From positions 1 through 41,739 of IMG/VR virus record IMGVR_UViG_3300034170_000016: a stretch of 41,739 nucleotides of DNA. The stretch is one strand, 5' to 3'. Origin of the DNA: a virus. The stretch's first letter is position 1, and the number at the start of each line of letters is the position of its first letter. The translations under genes and the position numbers were made by a program. Below the pieces are notes generated by a model. That model saw only the letters and a program-made list of their open reading frames with translations. It did no database searches and was not told the origin of the DNA. This document shows, in pieces, positions 22,367-30,400 of the stretch.

Positions 22367-22906
22367 CTAGACTCTCATAAATCGTGATTCGACGCGGCTT
22401 GCGGCGGTCGACTGTTGGATTATGCTTCGCTCGTGCGTGCAGGTAAAGTCAAAGGACGGAACCTGTTCGAAATGGTCACGGTCATTGCGCATATAGGGTT
22501 TGCGGATATCGGTCACGCGTTCCATGAATACCCCCTGGGCGCGCAGCAGTTTGCGGAACCCTTGGGAGTTGATCAGCATTGCTGCCACCCGCGTAATGGT
22601 CGCCGCCGTCGGGCCTGTTACAGCGTCAGGTGGCGTCTCGTACAACCCCTGCACCTGAAACCCACTGCGGTACATCTGCACTTCTTTGCGCAGCATGACG
22701 CCCGTGGTGCGGTCATAGATGGCCTTGCGCCCCTGCCACCCATACAGGTTCTCGGGCAGCTCAAAGAAGTACAGCACAGGCCCAGCCTCACGCCCCTGGG
22801 GGGTCGGTTGGTACTCGGCCGTTACATGCCAGTCGCCGTACCCTTGCGCAGCCAACAGCGTGATCAGGCTGGAGCGGACCAGGATCTGCAGTTCGAGTTC
22901 ATCCAT
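22367..22906 (-). CDS. Tail terminator / neck protein, LIC_12616-like (179 aa)
   Basis: Resembles the phage neck terminator family (gp12-like, LIC_12616): DELELQILVRSSLITLLAAQGYG at the start, QPTPQGREAGPVLYFFELPE in the middle, and a C-terminal region with DIRKPYMRNDRDHFEQVPSFDF. The family caps the sheath/tube at the neck side. It lies between the neck gene and the sheath gene, as expected. The ATG overlaps the stop of the upstream 124-aa gene by eight bases. Confidence 0.75.
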   Translation of the reverse strand: MDELELQILVRSSLITLLAAQGYGDWHVTAEYQPTPQGREAGPVLYFFELPENLYGWQGRKAIYDRTTGVMLRKEVQMYRSGFQVQGLYETPPDAVTGPTAATITRVAAMLINSQGFRKLLRAQGVFMERVTDIRKPYMRNDRDHFEQVPSFDFTCTHERSIIQQSTAASRVESRFMRV

Positions 22907-23273
22907 TTTCCGGCCCCACGTCGATAAAGTATGCCGCCTGCCACCCGTCTACCGTCTGCCAATTGTTCTCACCGACGGTTTCGTACTTGCGCCCGTCGCG
23001 GTAGCACACGTCAACGCCCGTGCCGCGCTTCAAGTTACGCACGGGCTCGGTGGTATAAAAGGTGTAGTAGTCCTTGGTTGCGTCAAAGCCAAGCTCGGCG
23101 TAACGCTTGGTTTCCGTGGGTTGCCACGATCCCTCGACTGGAACGCCGGCCGCGAACACGTCCACGAACTTGCCCAAGGCGTTCGTATCTCGCCGCAACC
23201 ACTTGTGGAGCACGATTTGTTGCGGCGAGATAACGCCAAGCGCCATGCTTAGCAGGTTCATTCCTGGGATCAT
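22899..23273 (-). CDS. Neck / head-closure protein (124 aa)
   Basis: A 124-residue beta-rich protein in the position of a collar or head-closure protein: between the HK97-gp10-like tail-completion gene and the tail terminator. It contains QQIVLHKWLRR and DVFAAGVPVEGSWQPTETK, then YYTFYTTEPVRN. Pam3-type phages encode a collar protein of similar length and order. The ATG overlaps the upstream stop (GGATGATC). Assignment is mainly from order. Confidence 0.6.
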   Translation of the reverse strand: MIPGMNLLSMALGVISPQQIVLHKWLRRDTNALGKFVDVFAAGVPVEGSWQPTETKRYAELGFDATKDYYTFYTTEPVRNLKRGTGVDVCYRDGRKYETVGENNWQTVDGWQAAYFIDVGPENG

Positions 23274-23767
23274 CCGATGCTTCCTTTTGCTGCTGTCTGG
23301 TTGGCCAAAGTGTTGACCATGACGTTAGTGTCGCGCAACGGGTCGGTGTTGACCGCTTCCACGCTGACATTGCGGCGCCTGGCCCGCGCGCGCTTGGTTG
23401 AGTCTTTGATTGCCTCGAAGTCTCCCCGTGCTATCTCGGTGCGGATGTCACCAGCGACCTGCAGGCCCAGGCCGTCAAGTACCTGCTTTGCTGTCACCTC
23501 GCCCTTTAGCGCTTTGCGTGCGCCGTTGGCCAGCAGAACCGACCAGTCCTTGCTGTACTTGTTGACAGCCACCCGCTGGAACGAACGCGAAGGGATATTG
23601 GACTCGGGGTCACCAAATTCATGCACCGTGGCCACGTAGGCAACCGGCGTACCGTCAGGATACTTGCTGGACGAAAACCAGCCGGCATAAGCCGCGAGCT
23701 TGTCAAACGCCTCGCTCGCGGCTTTGAACGTTTCGAGCTTGCCAGGCTTGCGGGTTACCTTAGCCAT
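23270..23767 (-). CDS. HK97 gp10-like tail-completion protein (165 aa)
   Basis: Contains the family hallmark TVHEFGDPESNIPSRSFQR (residues about 48-66), close to the usual A-x-x-HEFG...IPxRPFxR of HK97 gp10-like and phage virion morphogenesis proteins, preceded by the strand WFSSSKYPDGTPVAYV. The rest is helical and basic (STKRARARRR). Such proteins complete the tail-to-head joining site. The ATG at 23767 is chosen because the longer reading frame overlaps the preceding gene for 150 bp; the start overlaps the DUF4054 stop. Confidence 0.8.
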   Translation of the reverse strand: MAKVTRKPGKLETFKAASEAFDKLAAYAGWFSSSKYPDGTPVAYVATVHEFGDPESNIPSRSFQRVAVNKYSKDWSVLLANGARKALKGEVTAKQVLDGLGLQVAGDIRTEIARGDFEAIKDSTKRARARRRNVSVEAVNTDPLRDTNVMVNTLANQTAAKGSIG

Positions 23768-24219
23768 CGACCAGGCCCGCCGAAGCCGCCACCAACGCGA
23801 CGGAACCCCTGCCGCTCGGGTAGCCCGCCGACTGCCAGCGCGCGCGGCCGTATGGCGCTGATCAGCCCCCACAGCTCCATGCCGAACGGCGACAGCAGTA
23901 GCCATGCCTGCCAACCCTTGAGCGCGGCAGGTACTTGCATGCTCACGGTCACCTTGTCGATGGTTGCCCCGGTGAGCGCACCAACGCTGGTGTTGCCCTG
24001 GAGCAACTGGTTATAGCGGAACGCCAGGTGGGCAGTCATAAGGTCGAGCATGCGTTGCAGCGTGTCACCGCAGGCAACGCCCCAGTCGTATGGGTAAATA
24101 TGTACCGTCGCCACAGTAAAATACCCCGACAATTGCTCGTCGGGGTATTTGGTATCGCTTGCAAAGTATGGGAACTGCAAGCGAAAGGCGACCGCATCAA
24201 ACGTGTGTTTGTCGGTCAT
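23755..24219 (-). CDS. DUF4054 head-tail connector (154 aa)
   Basis: Fits DUF4054 proteins: N-terminal helix-loop with VAFRLQFPYFASDTKYPDEQLSGYF, a helix with QRMLDLMTAHLAFRYN, and the C-terminal WLLLSPFGMELWGLI. These proteins sit under the portal as head-completion or connector subunits. AAGGTGA precedes the ATG. The last 25 residues are Gly/Arg-rich, probably disordered. A perfect 12-bp inverted repeat lies inside the gene at 24119-24150. Confidence 0.8.
   Translation of the reverse strand: MTDKHTFDAVAFRLQFPYFASDTKYPDEQLSGYFTVATVHIYPYDWGVACGDTLQRMLDLMTAHLAFRYNQLLQGNTSVGALTGATIDKVTVSMQVPAALKGWQAWLLLSPFGMELWGLISAIRPRALAVGGLPERQGFRRVGGGFGGPGRWLR
24119..24150. other. Perfect 12-bp stem-loop within the DUF4054 gene
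   Basis: AAATACCCCGAC (24119-24130) and GTCGGGGTATTT (24139-24150), with an 8-nt loop. Reading on the minus strand, it falls on the codons for KYPDEQLSGYF. It is stable enough to act as an attenuator or an mRNA end point in the structural operon. Confidence 0.7.
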
Positions 24220-24227
24220 AAGTCACC

Positions 24228-24650
24228 TTAGCGGCGGCGGGTTTTGGCAGGCTCGTCAAGCACTGGCGCTGGTGCAACGTTGGTAACTACGTTGTCAGGG
24301 TCGTTGAGCGTGCCGGTAACGTCAGCAGGTGCCAGGGGGCGCGACGGGTCGTCGTTGGCCATATCGGTTGCAACGTGGTCAGGATCAACAGCCTTACCCT
24401 TTTCGTCCACCACCAGATAACCAGCAGCTTCCTGCTGCAAGAACACGAGGTCTTGGCGACACAGCGCCAGTTCTTCCTGGGTGATGGTGGTCACGACGCC
24501 TTGCGGGGTCAGGAAATGCTTGTTAGATACCCCGGCGCCACCTTTGATATGCACGCTAACTTCGCGGCGCGGCAGATCGCCGCCGCCCTTGGTGTACGGG
24601 CCGTATACTTGGGAGCAGGCGAGGGTGGAGTAAACGAGTACTGTAGACAT
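24228..24650 (-). CDS. Hypothetical structural-region protein (140 aa)
   Basis: A 140-residue protein between the capsid gene and head-tail connector. The N-terminal 55 residues look folded (MSTVLVYSTLACSQVYGPY, with a Gly-rich turn). A middle helical part ELALCRQDLVFLQQEAAGYLV follows, and the C-terminal 50 residues are acidic and Pro/Asp-rich (DPDNVVTNVAPAPVLDEP), probably disordered, ending with a basic tail. Position suggests a head-tail joining or capsid-decoration function. AAGGTGA precedes the ATG. I do not recognise the family. Confidence 0.6.
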   Translation of the reverse strand: MSTVLVYSTLACSQVYGPYTKGGGDLPRREVSVHIKGGAGVSNKHFLTPQGVVTTITQEELALCRQDLVFLQQEAAGYLVVDEKGKAVDPDHVATDMANDDPSRPLAPADVTGTLNDPDNVVTNVAPAPVLDEPAKTRRR

Positions 24651-24669
24651 TGGTCAGTCACCTTTGGTA

Positions 24670-24695
24670 AAGAGCGCCTATCGTAGCGCGCTCTT
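24670..24695 (-). other. 8-bp hairpin after the capsid gene
   Basis: AAGAGCGC (24695-24688 on the minus strand) pairs with GCGCTCTT (24677-24670), loop of 10. It follows the capsid stop at 24704 and is preceded by GTAATTAACGG, a variant of the repeated motif. There is no U-rich tail beyond the stem, so termination is probably only partial; it may lower expression downstream of the capsid. Confidence 0.5.
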
Positions 24696-24703
24696 GCCGT
24701 TAA

Positions 24704-25822
24704 TTACAACCCGCTAAAGCGGACCACTGCAAACGGGCGTTTCACCATCACACCGGCCGTGGCGTTGGTGAAGTCTTCGATGTAGGTCTTCGCTTTCTTT
24801 TCGACGCCCAACACTTGGAACTTGGCAGGTACAACCTGCACGAAAGTCTTGTTATCGTCGGTGCCGGAGTTTTCGACCTTTTCCATGTACAGGTACGCGC
24901 CGGACACGCCACCGTTGGCACCCGAGAACTCAGGCACGCCTTCGATGCGCCAGTTGCTATAGTTCTCGTTGATCCATTGGCGAACCGATTGGGTGCCCTG
25001 GACGTTGGTCACGGTTAGGTACTCAATCGCCGACAGCGGGATTGCCAGGGTTGCGTCACCCTTCGACGGGTCGATGTTGCCGTTGCCCTGCAGGCGCAGT
25101 TGGGATGCGCCCAAACGCAGGTCGGCGGTGATTTCGAGGAACGTCTTGTCTTTCCACTGGGTCGACGTACCGGCAGCGTTCGCAGGTAGCGTGATCCACG
25201 GCAGCAGGTTCGGGTCGTTGAGAATGCCGTAGATGCGGCTGTTGCCATCGTTGAAACCAAACATGCCGATGCGGTTGCGGAAAATTTCCAGAACCAGGGT
25301 GGCAGCGGCGCGGGCGTCGGCAGCAGCGTTGACTTGCATCTTGGCGGCGCGCAGCTCTTGCAGACGACCAACTTCGATACCTGCTTCACCACGCACGATG
25401 TCGCGGGTAGTGAACGACGGGTTGTAGGACGCGAGCGGGATGTTGGTGTGGTCGCCATACGGCGCTACCATGCCGGTTGCTTCCATGGTGCGCTGGACGA
25501 TGCTTTCGTCTTCCCAGCTACCGGCAGTCGTGATACCAACCAGGGTATCGATCATGCGCGCAGCAGTCAGAATTTCAACTTGGCCAGGGAGCCAGGTTTG
25601 CAGGAACTGCACCATGTTGCTGATGGTCGCAGGGGTAATAGTGGTATTACCAGCGCCATCGGCGGCGTCAAAGCCCGTGCCGATCAGCATTGCGCGCAGG
25701 GTTGCAGGGTCGAGGTTAATGCCGTAGGCGGACAGCGCTTGGTAATTGCGCACTTCGTCCTTCGACATGCCGATGATTGGTGCAACCTGGCGCGGGCCGA
25801 TTGCAGAGCGAACTTTAGACAT
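24704..25822 (-). CDS. Major capsid protein, DUF2184 family (372 aa)
   Basis: A 372-residue HK97-fold capsid protein of the DUF2184 type: the N-terminal ALSAYGINLDPATLRAMLIGTG, LPGQVEILTAARMIDTLVGIT (95-115), SAIEYLTVTNVQGTQS and the C-terminal TNATAGVMVKRPFAVVRFSGL, where R-P-x-A-V is the family's usual end. It follows the gp24-like cement gene and the protease/scaffold gene, as expected for a head module. It has its own AAGGACC site. The stop codon lies next to a variant of the operator-like motif. Confidence 0.85.
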   Translation of the reverse strand: MSKVRSAIGPRQVAPIIGMSKDEVRNYQALSAYGINLDPATLRAMLIGTGFDAADGAGNTTITPATISNMVQFLQTWLPGQVEILTAARMIDTLVGITTAGSWEDESIVQRTMEATGMVAPYGDHTNIPLASYNPSFTTRDIVRGEAGIEVGRLQELRAAKMQVNAAADARAAATLVLEIFRNRIGMFGFNDGNSRIYGILNDPNLLPWITLPANAAGTSTQWKDKTFLEITADLRLGASQLRLQGNGNIDPSKGDATLAIPLSAIEYLTVTNVQGTQSVRQWINENYSNWRIEGVPEFSGANGGVSGAYLYMEKVENSGTDDNKTFVQVVPAKFQVLGVEKKAKTYIEDFTNATAGVMVKRPFAVVRFSGL

Positions 25823-25833
25823 AGGGTCGGTCC

Positions 25834-26352
25834 TTAGTTGGTCAGGGTGACAATGACGACGGAGCCGCCCACTGCACTGTTGTAGTTCATGCCGCTAACC
25901 TGGGCGTTCGGGATCAGCGCTTGGCCAGCAGGCGGCGCTGTGCCGTTGGTGTAGGCGTAGAGTTTGCCCGTGGCTACTTCGTAGGCCAGCAGGTCACCGC
26001 GCTTGCACACGTTGTTGACGAAGACGAACGGTTCACCCATTTCGATGAAATCGCCCTTCGCACCAGGCGGCAGGGTCAGCGTCGCGGCGAAGGGATCGCC
26101 CAGGGTGCCGAACGAAGCGTGCTCTTTCGGGAAGCCCAGGATACCACCGAAGATGGTGGTGCCGTCGACCAGCGTGCCGCCTGGCGACAACTCACCAGTG
26201 GTGACGTTCTTGGTGTAGAAGCGGCCGATCACGCAGTTAACAGCGGTTGCCGCAGCAGCGATAAAGCCAGGCTTTACGCGGCGCGGGCCGGTGTATGCAA
26301 ATTCGCCCGGGATACCCGAGCCAATAAAATCACGTACTTGGGATTGAAACAT
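25834..26352 (-). CDS. Structural cement protein, Gp24-like (172 aa)
   Basis: A 172-residue beta-rich protein that fits the phage capsid cement family: QVRDFIGSGIPGEFAYTGPRR (5-25), then TIFGGILGFPKEHASFG and a C-terminal strand set (SVVIVTLTN). Cement proteins bind between capsomers to stabilise the head. It is encoded directly before the major capsid gene, with a GGGGG-type site. The N-terminal Gly/Pro-rich arm would reach across neighbouring capsid subunits. Confidence 0.75.
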   Translation of the reverse strand: MFQSQVRDFIGSGIPGEFAYTGPRRVKPGFIAAAATAVNCVIGRFYTKNVTTGELSPGGTLVDGTTIFGGILGFPKEHASFGTLGDPFAATLTLPPGAKGDFIEMGEPFVFVNNVCKRGDLLAYEVATGKLYAYTNGTAPPAGQALIPNAQVSGMNYNSAVGGSVVIVTLTN

Positions 26353-26354
26353 GC

Positions 26355-27485
26355 TTATTTACCCCCGTTGAGGCGTTTGGTGACCCAGTTGTCGCCCGAG
26401 TCTTTCGCGTCCATGCCGGTGGCAGTAGGGCGAGCGGTGGCGGTTGGGGTTTTGGCCACGGCGGCTAGGTAGCCCGACAGCGCGGACAGCTCCTGACCCT
26501 TGGCGCAGTTGATGCCCAGCTTCTTGACGCCGTAGGCTGCAACGTCCGCCTCGGTTTTGGCCGAGTGGTCGAACGCACCTACCAGGGGCTTGAGTTGCAA
26601 GGCGAGCTTGTCGCGGCGACCGGCGTGCGCCAGAACGCGACGGGTAATAGAAGCCTCGTCCATGCCGGTGCCGGTTGGCTTGGCGTCGTCAGCGTCTTCG
26701 GCTACGGCAGGCGCGTCGTCAGCGTCTTCGGCTACGGCAGGCGCGTCGTCAGCGTCTTCGGCTTTAACCGGCTCAGCGGCAGGCGGCGCGTCGTCAGCGT
26801 CTTCGACCACAACGTCATCCGGCTTGACCTCTTCGGCTTCCATCGCTTCCAACTTGTCGAGGCGACCCATGATCGCTTCGAGCATCTTTTTCAGTTCTTC
26901 GTCCATCGGTTTAATACCTGTCGTGTCGAGGTGGTCGAGTACAGCAACTTCTGGCCCCATGCGGCCTTCGCCAACGGAAGCTAAATGGTTGCCGCGCAAG
27001 TGGCACTGTATTACATCATACTTTTCCCCGTTGTACTCACCTGGCGCCCAAATGTAGCGGCAGCGGTAACCCAACGATAGCTCGCGCTTACCTGAGTCTA
27101 CTTCGTTACGGTGAGCTTCGGAAAACAATTTGATGTTGCTGTATAGCGTGTTATCGCTTGGGTCGAACTCTTGGCGCTCGCCAGTAACGCCACCAATGCC
27201 TTTATCCTCGGCCGGCGTTGCGTTTAGTTCTTCGGCGCCAAGCATCGTGTGTTCATCTACCCACGGTAGCAGGCGCAGACTTGCAATGAACTCGGGGCGT
27301 GCAAGTTCTATCGGCGAACGGAACACGCGATAGAACTTGCCGGGGTCGGCCTGGGGTTCGTCGGGAGGAAACGACAAGTTCTTGCCCAGGTAGTCGAACA
27401 CACCGGCCTTGCTGATCGGTTGGCGCATAACTTCGAACCAACCATTGAAGTCGTCAATGCGCGCGGATTCACTCACTGCTGTCAT
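26355..27485 (-). CDS. DUF2213 prohead protease/scaffold protein (376 aa)
   Basis: Matches DUF2213 capsid maturation proteins. The first 190 residues form the protease-like region, with RELSLGYRC and the later CHLRGNHLASVGEGRMG holding Ser and His candidates. The rest looks like a scaffold: a coiled coil (EELKKMLEAIMGRLDKLEAME), then an acidic repeat EDADDAPAVA in two perfect 30-bp units plus partial units, and a C-terminal helical region. The start at 27485 overlaps the stop of the 81-aa gene by 17 bases. A longer reading frame from 27530 lies within that gene. Confidence 0.8.
   Translation of the reverse strand: MTAVSESARIDDFNGWFEVMRQPISKAGVFDYLGKNLSFPPDEPQADPGKFYRVFRSPIELARPEFIASLRLLPWVDEHTMLGAEELNATPAEDKGIGGVTGERQEFDPSDNTLYSNIKLFSEAHRNEVDSGKRELSLGYRCRYIWAPGEYNGEKYDVIQCHLRGNHLASVGEGRMGPEVAVLDHLDTTGIKPMDEELKKMLEAIMGRLDKLEAMEAEEVKPDDVVVEDADDAPPAAEPVKAEDADDAPAVAEDADDAPAVAEDADDAKPTGTGMDEASITRRVLAHAGRRDKLALQLKPLVGAFDHSAKTEADVAAYGVKKLGINCAKGQELSALSGYLAAVAKTPTATARPTATGMDAKDSGDNWVTKRLNGGK
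26701..26760. repeat. Two perfect 30-bp tandem repeats in the scaffold gene
   Basis: 26701-26730 and 26731-26760 are identical. They code for the acidic decapeptide EDADDAPAVA on the minus strand, and a third partial unit lies at 26788-26805. Copy number can vary without frameshift. Confidence 0.95.
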
Positions 27486-27489
27486 CCTC
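27469..27489 (-). repeat. Junction direct repeat, downstream copy (21 bp)
   Basis: Identical to 27698-27718. It contains ATGACAGCAGTGAGTGA on the minus strand: the start of the protease gene and the stop of the 81-aa gene. Confidence 0.95.
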
Positions 27490-27714
27490 GGACACTGCAA
27501 ACGGCAATTTGCCCAGGTACTGCAGGGCAACGATCACGCCTGACTTAAATGCTGCAGCCTCGCGCCCAGTAAACACGATGGCGTCCGCGTCGTCACCCAG
27601 ACGCACTTCGGTGGCCTTTGGTGTGTCTACGATCTTTTGCAGTTGCCCGACCTGCTGTGCGTGCCAGTCCTGCAACTGCTCTACGAACTCTTTGAAGTCA
27701 CTCACTGCTGTCAT
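27469..27714 (-). CDS. Inserted hypothetical protein (81 aa) flanked by direct repeats
   Basis: An 81-residue protein: helical N-terminus (DFKEFVEQLQDWHAQQVGQLQKIVD) followed by EVRLGDDADAIVFTGREAAAFKSGVIVALQYLGKLP. Both of its ends lie in copies of the same 21-bp sequence (27698-27718 and 27469-27489). It therefore starts MTAVSDF and ends SEDDSSE, while the upstream minor head gene ends FEDDSSE and the downstream protease gene starts MTAVSES. Deleting it by recombination would leave the head genes joined exactly. It looks like a moron-type insertion in the head operon. Family not recognised. Confidence 0.75.
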   Translation of the reverse strand: MTAVSDFKEFVEQLQDWHAQQVGQLQKIVDTPKATEVRLGDDADAIVFTGREAAAFKSGVIVALQYLGKLPFAVSEDDSSE

Positions 27715-27718
27715 CCTC
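27698..27718 (-). repeat. Junction direct repeat, upstream copy (21 bp)
   Basis: Identical to 27469-27489; here it holds the stop of the minor head gene and the start of the 81-aa gene. Confidence 0.95.
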
Positions 27719-28540
27719 AAAAGTAACTACTGGCCGCATTGTGCAACGACAGAACGGAAGTAGTCCAGGCAATCCGCGTTCCCCGGTGCGCTGGTCAATC
27801 ACAGGTGGGTCGTTGATATCGTACACGTTCCCGTTGAGCACGGTCTTGTGGTACTGACGCGGGTCTTGGCTCCCACCTGTGTGAATCCACTCAAACTTGC
27901 TGACACCCACGTCGCGCATGCGTTCGGTGTTGATCGACATGTACGCCTTTCGGGTCTGATCGAGCGCAACGTTCTTGGCGTGCCGCTTGGCCTCGCCGTA
28001 CCGTTCCAACATGACCTTTTCCAAGTCTTCCAGGCCGTTGCCCTTGGTCACGCTGTCTTCTACCGACTGGCGCACGCTGTCGAGGAACAGGCCCGGTATG
28101 CGCTTGATGTAGTAGACGTTGTATTCGATCTGCTGGTTGATCGCGTCCTGCACCGGCTTGGTGTTGGACTGCGGGAACGTGAAGTCCTTTGCCACCTCAC
28201 GCAGCGAACGTTGCAAGCCTGTCTTGGCGTTCACGTCGACGCGGCGCACCAGGGCGTTCGCCATCGCAGGCGCAGCCGTGGCGAACTTCTCGGTGAGCTT
28301 GGTCAGCAGGCGGTCCCATAGCGAGTCCCCTGCAGCATCCATGCCTGTGCCAACAGAATCACGATAGTCATTCAAAACTGTCGGGACAACTATGTCTTTC
28401 ATTTCGTCAACCAGGCGCGCCCAGGCGTTCGCGTAGCTGACCTCGACACTGCCCGACGGGCGCAGCACCTCAGCGCGCTGGCCCGCCCGTGGGAGCGTTC
28501 CGCGCCGAGGCAATAGCTTGACCTTCTTGCGCTTGATCAT
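27698..28540 (-). CDS. Minor head protein, SPP1 gp7-like head morphogenesis (280 aa)
   Basis: Head morphogenesis protein of the SPP1 gp7/Mu F type. The C-terminal domain has the family signature: ARNVALDQTRKAYMS (188-202), ERMRDVGVSKFEWIHTGGSQDPR, HKTVLNGNVYDINDPP and PGLLPFCRCTMRPVV with the two cysteines near the C-terminus. The N-terminal half is helical and basic. It binds near the portal inside the capsid. The ATG overlaps the portal stop (CAATGATC). It ends with the 21-bp junction repeat. Confidence 0.85.
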   Translation of the reverse strand: MIKRKKVKLLPRRGTLPRAGQRAEVLRPSGSVEVSYANAWARLVDEMKDIVVPTVLNDYRDSVGTGMDAAGDSLWDRLLTKLTEKFATAAPAMANALVRRVDVNAKTGLQRSLREVAKDFTFPQSNTKPVQDAINQQIEYNVYYIKRIPGLFLDSVRQSVEDSVTKGNGLEDLEKVMLERYGEAKRHAKNVALDQTRKAYMSINTERMRDVGVSKFEWIHTGGSQDPRQYHKTVLNGNVYDINDPPVIDQRTGERGLPGLLPFCRCTMRPVVTFEDDSSE

Positions 28541-30390
28541 TGGGCCAGTGGGCTCCCGGTGCTGGTGTCGAAGTAGTCCGACTCGCCGTAGCCACCCTCT
28601 TGGAACTCAGGCGCCACACCGTCGATACGTGCAGCCTCAAGCGAGTGATGGCCGTCGATAACCACGCGGTACATCTTGCCGGTGTCAGGGTCGGGCAGCG
28701 CTGGCGTTACCTGTACTACGTAGTCCTTGGCTTCCTGCTTTTGCTTCACGACTTCGGGATCGAGGAACATTTGGTTTGTGATCAACTGCACCTCGTTGGC
28801 GTCGAATGCTCCCTGCTGCGGTGCTGCGGCTGCAGGCGCTGGCATGCTCAACGGTGCGTCGGGCTGTCCGTCGCCATCGTCGTCAGGGCGCTCGGCTTCC
28901 TCGATACCCGCGTACCCGCTGGCAGGGTCAGCGATCAGGCGGTTACGCCCGTCGACATAATCGATGCTACCAGCCTGCACAAGCGCAAGGTCAGTCTGCG
29001 CTTTGATCAGGTTGGTCTCTGCGGTCTCTTTGCCCGTTGGGCTGTCAAGCGGGTTCCAAATGATCGTGGTGTCGATGTCGTCAAAGGTTGGGTCAGTCTG
29101 CCGCATGATCGGTGTGACGTAGGACCGCATGCAAATTTGGTGGTGACGCTCAACGAACGGCGTTGTACTGTCTTGAACTGACTCCAGTTCCTCATGATAC
29201 ATCGCTTCGTCAAACTCACCAGTGGCCGCGAACCCTTTGGGCTGCGTCATGAGCAGCTTGGTGCCAGGCACGCCAGCCGTGGCTGCAACCAGTTGGTACT
29301 GGGTCATGATGGTGATATCGAGGTCGGCCAACGCGGTGTCGAATTGCTGCACTTCGTCGTCAGTACCAATCATGACCTTTTGGAAGTTGTCCGCAAGCTC
29401 CGCAGCAACCTGCAGGCCGTCAACCATTTTTGGCCCACCCATTACGATACCTTCAAGGTCCGTCTTGATGTAGGTGGTGCGCTTGGATACCGCGAGCTGC
29501 GGGGCTTCGTTGGCGGTACGTTCTGCAGCGTAGACGCGCTCCATGATCTTTTGCGGCAGAGGGATGCCGCCGTACTGGTAGCTCGGCTTGAGAATGTCGG
29601 CAACGTCGCCCTCGCGGTAAATCATGAGGTGGGTACGGTGATAGCGCTTGCCGTTGATCAACCACCACGTCGGTTCGTAGAAATGGATGGAATCAGGTTG
29701 CGACGACGCTGCAGCATCCAGCTCGGGCGCGCACCAATACGGGTCGACCTGCACGATGCCCTTGTAACTGTTTGGCGTCACACCGTCGAGGTTGAAAGGG
29801 TTCTCATAAAAGTCCGGGTCGGTGCTGGCGATCTTGAAGAACGCAATGCGCACGCCGAACACCTTGCCCTTATAGATGAACTCCCGCAGGTTCTGTTGCA
29901 GACGATACTTTTTGTCGGCCCGCTTGAGCAGGCGCAGCACGTCGGGCACGTCGATTGGGTCACCGTCGGCAGTGTGTACCGCGAACCCATGGCGCACAGC
30001 GTCGCGCGCAGGCAGCAGGCAGCAGCGGTCGATAAGCCAGTTCTGTGCGACCAGGCCCGCTAGCTGGTGCCCGATGAACCCGCCGTGCAGAAACCAGCCA
30101 GTAATCGCGTCGTTAATGTTGGGCTGGTTGTTCGAGTAGGCAGACTTGAGCCCCATCACGCCTTCGTCGCCGTCATTACTGTCGAACGCGGTGCCGTCGG
30201 CGTAGCGCGCGATCGGGTGCTGATCGGCCAGCAGCGAAAGCCGTGTGGCAAACAGGTTGCTCACCCGATCGGGGTCACTGCGGTCGGTCGTGTCGGTGGA
30301 GAACACGCCCCGGCGTTCTGGCCGCTGCTGGCTTTCCGCCTGTTCCTCATACGGCCAGTATTTAAGCCAGGTCCAAAAACGTTTCCACAT
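28537..30390 (-). CDS. Portal protein, DUF1073 family, with ParB/Srx-like C-terminus (617 aa)
   Basis: The portal forms the dodecameric gate for DNA. It has DUF1073 features: YSNNQPNINDAITGWFLHGG (85-104), HQLAGLVAQNWLIDRCCLLPARD, GYVQVDPYWCAPELD-like and a conserved LLMTQPKGFAATGEFDEAMY. After the portal core and a Pro/Ala/Gln-rich linker, residues 555-600 carry a module with YVVQVTPALPDPDTGKMYRV and VIDGHHSLEAARIDG (577-591). The latter resembles the DGHHR motif of ParB/sulfiredoxin-fold proteins. That C-terminal reading is inference. It lies directly after the large terminase. Confidence 0.85.
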   Translation of the reverse strand: MWKRFWTWLKYWPYEEQAESQQRPERRGVFSTDTTDRSDPDRVSNLFATRLSLLADQHPIARYADGTAFDSNDGDEGVMGLKSAYSNNQPNINDAITGWFLHGGFIGHQLAGLVAQNWLIDRCCLLPARDAVRHGFAVHTADGDPIDVPDVLRLLKRADKKYRLQQNLREFIYKGKVFGVRIAFFKIASTDPDFYENPFNLDGVTPNSYKGIVQVDPYWCAPELDAAASSQPDSIHFYEPTWWLINGKRYHRTHLMIYREGDVADILKPSYQYGGIPLPQKIMERVYAAERTANEAPQLAVSKRTTYIKTDLEGIVMGGPKMVDGLQVAAELADNFQKVMIGTDDEVQQFDTALADLDITIMTQYQLVAATAGVPGTKLLMTQPKGFAATGEFDEAMYHEELESVQDSTTPFVERHHQICMRSYVTPIMRQTDPTFDDIDTTIIWNPLDSPTGKETAETNLIKAQTDLALVQAGSIDYVDGRNRLIADPASGYAGIEEAERPDDDGDGQPDAPLSMPAPAAAAPQQGAFDANEVQLITNQMFLDPEVVKQKQEAKDYVVQVTPALPDPDTGKMYRVVIDGHHSLEAARIDGVAPEFQEGGYGESDYFDTSTGSPLAQ

Positions 30391-30400
30391 TGTGCTGCCC

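Noticed and set aside
26691-26810. CRISPR-like direct repeats
   Set aside because: The repeats are tandem without spacers and encode an acidic protein segment.
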